Shown here piece after piece: positions 58,827 through 64,000 of a stretch of 64,000 bases of DNA; within the stretch, counting starts at the first letter, position 1, and each line of letters begins with the position of its first letter. The notes under the pieces were generated by a model, which did no database searches, was not told the origin of the DNA, and saw only the letters and a program-made list of their open reading frames with translations. The position numbers were made by a program, and so were the translations under genes. The DNA comes from Streptomyces sp. BHT-5-2 (GTDB lineage: Bacteria; Actinomycetota; Actinomycetes; Streptomycetales; Streptomycetaceae): positions 5,394,001 to 5,458,000 of the forward strand of contig NZ_CP081496.1 in assembly GCF_019774615.1 (NCBI RefSeq). Direction: 5' to 3'.

Positions 58827-60152
58827 TCAACTCTGGTCGATGAACCGGTCGAGGACCCGCACCCCGAACTTCAGCCCGTCCACCGGAACCCGCTCGTCCA
58901 CGCCGTGGAACATCCCGGCGAAGTCCAGCTCCGGCGGCAGCTTCAGCGGCGCGAACCCGAAGCCCCGGATGCCGAGATCATCGAAGGACTTGGCGTCCGT
59001 CCCCGCGGAGAGCATGTACGGCACGGCCCGCGCGATGGGGTCCTCGGCCTGGAGCGCCGACTGCATCGCGTCCACCAGGGAGCCGTCGAAGGTGGTCTCC
59101 AGCGCCTTGTCCGCGTGGATGTCCTCGCGCCTGACCCGCGGGCCGAGGAGCCGGTCCAGGTCGGCCAGGAACTCCTCCTCGAAGCCGGGCAGGAAGCGGC
59201 CGTCGACGTGGGCGGTGGCCTCGCCCGGGATGACGTTGACCTTGTAACCGGCGCCCAGCTGCGTGGGGTTGGCGGTGTTCCGCATCGAGGCGCCGATGAG
59301 CTTGGCGATCCCGCCGAGCTTGGCCAGCGTCGCGTCCATGTTCTCCGGGTCCAGCTCGGTGCCCAGCGCGTCCCCGAGCTCGTCCAGGAAGGCCCGCAGG
59401 GTCTTGGTGACCCGCACCGGGAACTCGTGCCGCCCCAACCGGCCGACGGCCTCGGACAGTTCGGTGATGGCGTTGTCCCGGTGGATCATCGAACCGTGCC
59501 CGGCCGAGCCGGCCACGGTCAGCTTCATCCAGTGCATGCCCTTCTGGGCCGTCTCCACGAGATACAGCCGCAGGTTCTCGTTGACTGTGAACGAGAAGCC
59601 GCCGACCTCGCTGATCGCCTCCGTGACGCCCTCGAACAGCTCCGGGTGGTGGTCGACGAGGTAGCGCGCGCCGTAGGTGCCGCCGGCCTCCTCGTCGGCG
59701 AGGAATGCCAGCACGATGTCCCGCGGGGGCTTGCGCCCGGTGCGCAGCCGGTCGCGGACGACGGCCAGCGTCATGGCGTCCATGTCCTTCATGTCGACCG
59801 CGCCCCGGCCCCACACGCAGCCGTCCGCGATCTCCCCGGAGAACGGGTGGTGGGTCCAGTCGTCGGCGTTGGCCGGCACCACGTCGGTGTGGCCGTGGAT
59901 CAGCAGGGCCGGCCGCGAGCGGTCCTCGCCCTCGATCCGCGCGACGGTCGAGGCCCGCCCCTTGTGCGACTCGAAGATCTGCGGCTCCAGGCCGACCTCG
60001 GCGAGCTTCTCGGCGACGTACTCGGCGGCGACGCGCTCCCCCGGCCCCGAGTGATCGCCGTAGTTGCTGGTGTCCATCCGGATCAGGTCCCGGCACAGGT
60101 CGACGACCTCGTCCTCGCCGGTGACCGTACGGGCCGGCCGCGCCTCGCTCAT
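58827..60152 (-). CDS. M20/M25/M40 family zinc peptidase
   Basis: A 441-residue di-zinc amidohydrolase (M20 family; ArgE/DapE/carboxypeptidase-like). Metal ligands are visible in ALLIHGHTDVVPA (His, Asp), GRGAVDMKDM (bridging Asp), FLADEEAGGTYGA (catalytic Glu and ligand Glu) and GTDAKSF; the dimerisation domain lies between. LEVGFGFAP-type ends are intact (GIRGFGFAPLKLPPELDFAGMFHGVDERVPVDGLKFGVRVLDRF). It hydrolyses an N-acyl or dipeptide substrate, not determined here. The ATG at 60152 starts the conserved region. Confidence 0.9.
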   Translation of the reverse strand: MSEARPARTVTGEDEVVDLCRDLIRMDTSNYGDHSGPGERVAAEYVAEKLAEVGLEPQIFESHKGRASTVARIEGEDRSRPALLIHGHTDVVPANADDWTHHPFSGEIADGCVWGRGAVDMKDMDAMTLAVVRDRLRTGRKPPRDIVLAFLADEEAGGTYGARYLVDHHPELFEGVTEAISEVGGFSFTVNENLRLYLVETAQKGMHWMKLTVAGSAGHGSMIHRDNAITELSEAVGRLGRHEFPVRVTKTLRAFLDELGDALGTELDPENMDATLAKLGGIAKLIGASMRNTANPTQLGAGYKVNVIPGEATAHVDGRFLPGFEEEFLADLDRLLGPRVRREDIHADKALETTFDGSLVDAMQSALQAEDPIARAVPYMLSAGTDAKSFDDLGIRGFGFAPLKLPPELDFAGMFHGVDERVPVDGLKFGVRVLDRFIDQS

Positions 60153-60455
60153 GCCCGGACCTCGCTTCGCCCGGCCCGGCCCGCGCGGGGCCCGCGCCTC
60201 TCCATGGTTCGCTCGCGAAGCTCGCTCACTCTGCCTCCTCTTGGTTCACGGCCGCGGCGCACCCGAGGGCACCCCGCGGCGGGGTCCACCGCCATCCTCC
60301 ACCCGGCGCCCGCTCCGCCCAAGGCCGCAATACTCCCGACATGTGCCGATCACAGCCCCGCGGCGGCTCCGGACCGGGCGTGATCGACCACCCCCGAACG
60401 TTTGCTATTGTTTTCCTCGTCAGAACGGCCCGGAGGCCGCGAAGACAGACACCTT

Positions 60456-60543
60456 GTCCGGGTGGCGGAATGGCAGACGCGCTAGCTTGAGGTGCTAGTG
60501 CCCTTTATCGGGCGTGGGGGTTCAAGTCCCCCCTCGGACACCA
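60456..60543 (+). tRNA. tRNA-Leu (anticodon GAG)
   Basis: An 88-base gene including an encoded CCA end. Acceptor arms GTCCGGG / CTCGGAC pair with one G-U; the discriminator is A60540. The anticodon stem CTAGC / GCTAG carries the loop TTGAGGT, giving anticodon GAG (reads CUC/CUU). The long variable arm (GTGCCCTTTATCGGGCGT) is as expected for Leu, and the T-arm is GGGGG TTCAAGT CCCCC. It may be an integration site for mobile elements. Confidence 0.95.
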
Positions 60544-60551
60544 GTACGAAT

Positions 60552-60569
60552 AGCCCCTCACCAGGGGCT
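60552..60569 (+). terminator. Terminator of tRNA-Leu
   Basis: AGCCCCT / AGGGGCT 7-bp stem with a 4-base loop, followed by TTTCG, 9 bp after the CCA end. Confidence 0.8.
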
Positions 60570-60801
60570 TTCGTCATTTCTGGGCAGTGGCGTGACCAAC
60601 CACGTGACCAACGGCCCAGCGAATCCCCAGGTCAGACCAGGGATGACAGGCCGAGCCCGTTGGCCCCGGAGGCGGCGAGCTTCCAGGCTCCGTTCTTCCT
60701 GCTGTGGCCGTAGCGGGCCATCGTGTAGCCCGGCGAGTGGTGCCGGACGTTCGCGGAGAGGGTGCCCGCCGGGTGCACTTCGCGCCGGACCCCGGCACCT
60801 C

Positions 60802-60861
60802 GCGGATACCCGGTATCCGCTGGGTTCTCTGTCTCACGCGCACGCGGTGGTTCTCTGTCTC
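60802..60861. repeat. Palindrome plus direct repeats near tRNA-Leu
   Basis: GCGGATACC-C-GGTATCCGC palindrome (60802-60820), followed by two copies of GGTTCTCTGTCTC (60823-60835, 60849-60861) whose starts are 26 bp apart. They lie in noncoding DNA 260 bp from the tRNA end and may be remnants of integrase arm sites. Confidence 0.5.
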
Positions 60862-61420
60862 CGTCTCGGCCTTCGTGCGGCGACCGGCGCGCAACGTGAA
60901 GCCGTGTTCCGAGACATTGCCTGTGGCAGCGTTGGCGGCTCAGCTACCGGCCCGATCGCCGCAAAGGCCACAATCGCCGCAGGTTTCTTGCCGCACTACT
61001 CACAGGCTGCAATACGTGACTCTTGCGGAAATAAAATAAGTCAACCCCGCAAAGGGGAAGAATTGCCTCCACGTGTCCCACCCGTGGCTACTGGGCAGCT
61101 CAGCGACCACAACAAACTCTGGATCTCTACGAGTTGAGAGAGCGGCTTTTCGGTCACTGGTCGGTTAACCACGTGCCCTGCACCGCCTTCGGACCTATGG
61201 TCTAGTCCGCCTCCGGTCATCCGACCAGGCCGTGGGCACGTAACGGGGCATCGGGGGGCAAGCCGCGACGATCGTTGGGAGTGTCGCGCTTCCATCTCTG
61301 CACGGGGCACCAGGCGTTGTGCGGTGTTTCCGCCGACGGCCGGGCCCTTCCATCCGGCTGAACGGTCGGGTGGTCATGCGTGCCCATTGCATGAACAGCA
61401 GAGCCTTCAAGGGGGGACGT

Positions 61421-61963
61421 ATGTCCATCATCAGTAAGACCGCCGCGCTTCGCGGGCTTGCCGTCGTGGCCGCTGTGGCCACACTCGGGATCACTGCGCC
61501 GCAAGCCTCGGCGACCGACGGGCCCGGCGCCGTGGCGGGTGTGGCGATCTCGTCCAAGGCGAGCAAGGAGACCCGCGCGGTTGCCGCGGCCGAGCCGAAG
61601 GCCGCCCAGTACGCGGGCTACCTGTGCGGCTCGGAATTTACGCTGTGGGTGGCCCAGCGCCTGCCAGATGCAAGCAGTCGGCGGGGAACTCTCTTCCTCT
61701 ACAACAACAGCGACAACACGGCCGCCTGCGCGATTTTCGACAACAACATGGGCTCGTCCAAGTACATGAAGCTCGCGCTCTGCGAGAACCAGGTCAACCC
61801 GAGATGCAGCGTGGATGAGGGCACCTTCTCCCAGTACGCCGGCCCTGTTCGGATCACGGGGGACTACGTCTTCTGCTCCAAGGTGACCGCGCTCATGAAG
61901 AACTCCGCCGGCTCGGGCTCCTACCTGATCAACCGGGTGGATTACGCAACCCCGTGCGACTGA
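61421..61963 (+). CDS. Secreted protein, SapA-like (spore-associated protein A family)
   Basis: A 180-residue exported protein. The signal peptide covers about residues 1-36 (ALRGLAVVAAVATLGITAPQASA). The mature domain has five Cys residues and segments AGYLCGSEFTLWV, GTLFLYNNSDNTAACAIFDN, FSQYAGPVRITGDYVFCSKV. Spacing and YAGPV resemble Streptomyces spore-associated protein A, but identity is low; function unknown. The ATG at 61421 follows AAGGGGGGA. It lies in the accessory stretch downstream of the tRNA and is less GC-rich than core genes. Confidence 0.7.
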   Translation: MSIISKTAALRGLAVVAAVATLGITAPQASATDGPGAVAGVAISSKASKETRAVAAAEPKAAQYAGYLCGSEFTLWVAQRLPDASSRRGTLFLYNNSDNTAACAIFDNNMGSSKYMKLALCENQVNPRCSVDEGTFSQYAGPVRITGDYVFCSKVTALMKNSAGSGSYLINRVDYATPCD

Positions 61964-62151
61964 CCAGCGCGGGCTGACTAACTCTGGTTAGAACAGGGGG
62001 AGTTAGCGAAGCATGCCGAGGTGTGACGGGAGACGCCATCGGTAGTCTGCCCGCGTGACACAGGTGCTGGTGTGCTTGCAGGCACACCAGCACGCCCGGT
62101 GAGTGTTCCGTGCTCGTCGAGAACCGACGACCCGACAAAGGCCAGGCCGAC

Positions 62152-62820
62152 ATGCCGTCTTCTGTAATTGACTCATCTCATACGTGCCGCCGCATACCCG
62201 ATAGGGCCAAGACCGCGGCGCTGGCGATCGCGACGCTGGCTGCGGGCGCACTGGCGGTGGGGTGCAGCAGCCACCCGACGGCTGCACCGTCGAGCAGCCC
62301 GCACGCTATGGCGACCGTCGCCACCCCGGAGCCCTCGGCGTCTGCGTCGACGGCCCATTCGCCGGCCGCGTCTCCGGCCGCACCCGTGGCCGGCCCCAGC
62401 CCGAGGAATGTGTGGGACCGGGATGCTGGCGCGCGGGCTGATGCCGAACGGGCTGCGAGCGCCCCCAGTGGTGATCCCGTGCGCCCCGGGCGTTCGGGGG
62501 CGGACGACAAGAACTTCCAGCAGCACGCGGTTGTCAAAGGGGATGTGACGGTCTACCTCCCCGTCCGTGCGGGAACGGGACTGATCGTTCCTGTGGAGAT
62601 CAAGAACAGCGGCTCTCGGCGGGCGTTCTACAAGGTCGACGTACGGGTGCAGGGGCCGGGCGGCTTTGACGCGACCGTGCATGTCGACACCGACGTCGTC
62701 GGGGTCTATCCGGGTGGCTCATGGCCGGTCGAACCCACCGTCAGCGACCCGGGTAAGCCAGTACCCCAGCACCCCCAGATCACCATCGAGCGCATCTCGC
62801 GGCGGGAAATGCGCAGCTGA
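62152..62820 (+). CDS. Lipoprotein of unknown function
   Basis: A 222-residue lipoprotein. After a hydrophobic segment (TAALAIATLAAGALAVGC) there is a lipobox LAVGC, then a Ser-, Pro- and Ala-rich spacer (about residues 45-120). A beta-rich domain follows (DVTVYLPVRAGTGLIVPVEIKNSGSRRAFYKVDVRVQGPGGFDATVHVDTDVVGVYPGGSWPVEPTVSD), which looks like an Ig-like or CARDB-type fold. The ATG at 62152 was chosen; a GTG at 62110 is possible. Function unknown; surface binding is plausible. Confidence 0.72.
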   Translation: MPSSVIDSSHTCRRIPDRAKTAALAIATLAAGALAVGCSSHPTAAPSSSPHAMATVATPEPSASASTAHSPAASPAAPVAGPSPRNVWDRDAGARADAERAASAPSGDPVRPGRSGADDKNFQQHAVVKGDVTVYLPVRAGTGLIVPVEIKNSGSRRAFYKVDVRVQGPGGFDATVHVDTDVVGVYPGGSWPVEPTVSDPGKPVPQHPQITIERISRREMRS

Positions 62821-63013
62821 CATCGCGTAACCCGTCCGTATCCACAGGATCGACACCGGTCCGCTGCCATGACTGGCACTGCGCTTACGACCACCGACGA
62901 GATCCACGCCCGAGGCCCGCCTGGTCCAGTCCGACGTGAAGAACCTCCTCAAGAACAACGCGAGTTAGCGCAAGCAGGACTACGAGACCCTAGAAGGGAA
63001 AAGGTTGTTAAGA
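62821..63013. other. Intergenic region with possible gene remnant
   Basis: In the frame of the next gene, the plus strand reads EARLVQSDVKNLLKNNAS then TAG, then RKQDYETLEGKRLLR up to the GTG at 63014. This may be a decayed 3' end of an older gene or chance. No promoter is clear. Confidence 0.4.
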
Positions 63014-64000
63014 GTGCCCAGACCAGCCCGCCAGGCCCGCGTCGCGGTCGCAAGCCTGGCGGCCACGGCGATCCTGACCGGGCTCATACCGGCCGCCGCC
63101 ATACCGGCGTTCGCCGACACCAAACCGCAACCGTCGCCCACACCATCTGCCAAGCCGACACCGCCGCCAACCCGGGTCACGGACCCGGACAAGAAACTCG
63201 GCAAAGGGTGGAACACGTCCTCTGACCGGGCCATCACCGCAGCGGCTGACGCCGATGGTCTGAAGATCCTCGTCGCCGACAGCGCCAAGGCGTACGAGTG
63301 GAAAACCGCCGCCACTCTGTCCGAGCCAGGCATGCCCGCGGACTCGTGGATCGGCAACCAGTGCGTCATGGACGCCGATCACGTCGCAGCCGTGTACGCC
63401 CCCCGGACGTTCACCAACAAGCCGGATCTGATGCAGGGCGGTGCATTCACCGCCATCGTCAACGTCAGGACCGGTGCGGTGACGAAGCTGCCGTTCACCG
63501 CCTCCCTCGCATACTTCGACCCCACCTGCAACCCCGCCACCCACACCGCCGCCTTCACCGCCTTCCGCGGCATGAACGACATCAAGGGCATGGAGACGCG
63601 GGTGGTCACGGTCAGCACCGCCGGACGCACGACCGGCGACGTCACGGCAGGCGGCGAGGTGACGTCGGCCGTTCCCGTGGCCGACGGCACGGTTGCCGCC
63701 CGTGGCAACCGTGTCATCCACCTCGACCGCACCGGCAAGGTGAACACCCTCACAGCAGCCGGGGGCGTTCCGTTCGACATCCGCCCGACCCAGGGTACGG
63801 GTGTGGCGTTTATCGAACGGGACGGGGACAAGACAGCACATGCAAAGGTGTGGAAGGGCAGCGGAGAGCCGACCGTGGTCGCCACCGGCCGCCTCGGCGA
63901 TCTTGCCCTCGCCCAAGGCGCCTCCCGCGTCTTTCTCACCGGACACCCAGCAGGCAAGGCGAGCACAGCCGGTACCGGTATCACACCCCTGAACGCTCCC
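63014..64000 (+). CDS. Large secreted protein, N-terminal part (runs off window)
   Basis: An open frame of 329 codons with no stop before the window ends, so the gene is truncated by the window. The GTG at 63014 follows AAAAGG. The signal peptide is about residues 1-36 (RVAVASLAATAILTGLIPAAAIPAFA), then a Pro-, Thr- and Ser-rich segment (DTKPQPSPTPSAKPTPPPTRVTDPDKKLG), then a domain with repeated SWIGNQCVMDADHVAAVYAPRTFTNKPDLMQGGAFTAIVNVRTGAVTKLPF and FDPTCNPATHTAAFTAF. This resembles, from memory, the N-terminal beta-propeller-like part of very large secreted Streptomyces proteins of polymorphic-toxin or RHS type; low confidence on function. Confidence 0.7.
   Translation, partial: MPRPARQARVAVASLAATAILTGLIPAAAIPAFADTKPQPSPTPSAKPTPPPTRVTDPDKKLGKGWNTSSDRAITAAADADGLKILVADSAKAYEWKTAATLSEPGMPADSWIGNQCVMDADHVAAVYAPRTFTNKPDLMQGGAFTAIVNVRTGAVTKLPFTASLAYFDPTCNPATHTAAFTAFRGMNDIKGMETRVVTVSTAGRTTGDVTAGGEVTSAVPVADGTVAARGNRVIHLDRTGKVNTLTAAGGVPFDIRPTQGTGVAFIERDGDKTAHAKVWKGSGEPTVVATGRLGDLALAQGASRVFLTGHPAGKASTAGTGITPLNAP

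Larger units (their letters stand above)
60544..61420. other. Gene-poor region after tRNA-Leu
   Basis: About 880 bp with no convincing complete gene. AGCCCCT / AGGGGCT at 60552-60569, followed by TTTCG, is the likely tRNA terminator. On the minus strand a fragment ending at 60632 reads HSPGYTMARYGHSRKNGAWKLAASGANGLGL before a stop and may be a decayed gene end. A palindrome (60802-60820) and a 13-bp direct repeat (60823-60835 and 60849-60861) are also present. Confidence 0.55.

Noticed and set aside
60574..60894. Minus-strand frame considered as an integrase C-terminus next to tRNA-Leu
   Set aside because: It is Arg/Thr-rich and lacks the R-H-x-x-H/W...Y motifs of tyrosine recombinases. At most a short remnant in a different frame ends at 60632.
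62869..63225. 118-codon plus-strand frame before the last gene
   Set aside because: Arg-, Pro- and Gly-rich with no motif, and it overlaps the signal-peptide region of the better-supported gene from 63014 in another frame.

Overview
The window is chromosomal DNA from a Streptomyces species or a very close relative. The evidence is very high GC coding sequence with GTG and TTG starts, chaplins, a Pup-proteasome system, mycothiol synthesis (mshC), a gylR-glpFKD glycerol operon, a DmdR/IdeR-type iron box and a ParJ-like PAC2 protein. From memory, the gene order closely follows the S. coelicolor core region from about SCO1629 to SCO1676. All functional calls come from reading the sequence; no database search was run.

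Layout. 0.15-3.6 kb (+): 5'-3' exonuclease, an iron-box-controlled siderophore-interacting protein, and a sulfonate-type flavin monooxygenase preceded by a tiny Cys-ending leader peptide. 3.7-22.8 kb (almost all -): an SKI2-like helicase, tatC and tatA, two small unknown proteins, pafC and pafB, two FKBP-type prolyl isomerases, the Pup ligase pafA with an MFS exporter upstream, prcA, prcB, an endonuclease VII-like gene, pup, dop and the proteasomal ATPase arc/mpa. One divergent LacI-family regulator (+) interrupts this run. 23.0-33.0 kb: ferredoxin, a membrane-anchored unknown, TrmI, an M50 protease, a RecB-family nuclease, an orphan response regulator, two oligopeptide-binding lipoproteins without permeases, and a HAD phosphatase. 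33.3-42.1 kb: metH (-), then divergently gylR and glpF-glpK-glpD. 42.3-51.3 kb: a flavin oxidoreductase, an SDR, the PAC2/ParJ protein, mshC, a kinase-like gene carrying a frameshift, DUF3090, a histidine phosphatase, CorA and a ferritin-like protein. 51.5-60.2 kb: an F420-type oxidoreductase, an aldo/keto reductase translationally coupled to a degenerate RecD2-like protein, an unknown acidic protein, DUF5703, two chaplins and an M20 peptidase. 60.4-64.0 kb: tRNA-Leu(GAG), about 880 bp without a convincing gene, then three genes for exported proteins. The last of these runs off the end of the window. This final stretch looks like accessory DNA next to a tRNA.

How the genes fit together. pup, dop, pafA, arc, prcA and prcB form a complete pupylation and degradation pathway. 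Pup here ends in Glu, so it would be ligated by PafA without prior deamidation. PafB and PafC are paired WYL regulators of the DNA-damage response. GylR probably represses both itself and glpFKD through a shared operator seen at both promoters. mshC lies beside an uncharacterised three-gene set (kinase-like, DUF3090, phosphatase).

Points most worth following: the leader peptide at 2268-2345; the endonuclease VII-like gene overlapping both pup and prcB; the RecD2-like protein that has lost its ATPase motifs; the kinase-like/DUF3090/phosphatase set with a frameshift at about 47750; the long chaplin with a collagen-like Gly-X-Pro stalk; and a sigma-BldN-like promoter before chpH.
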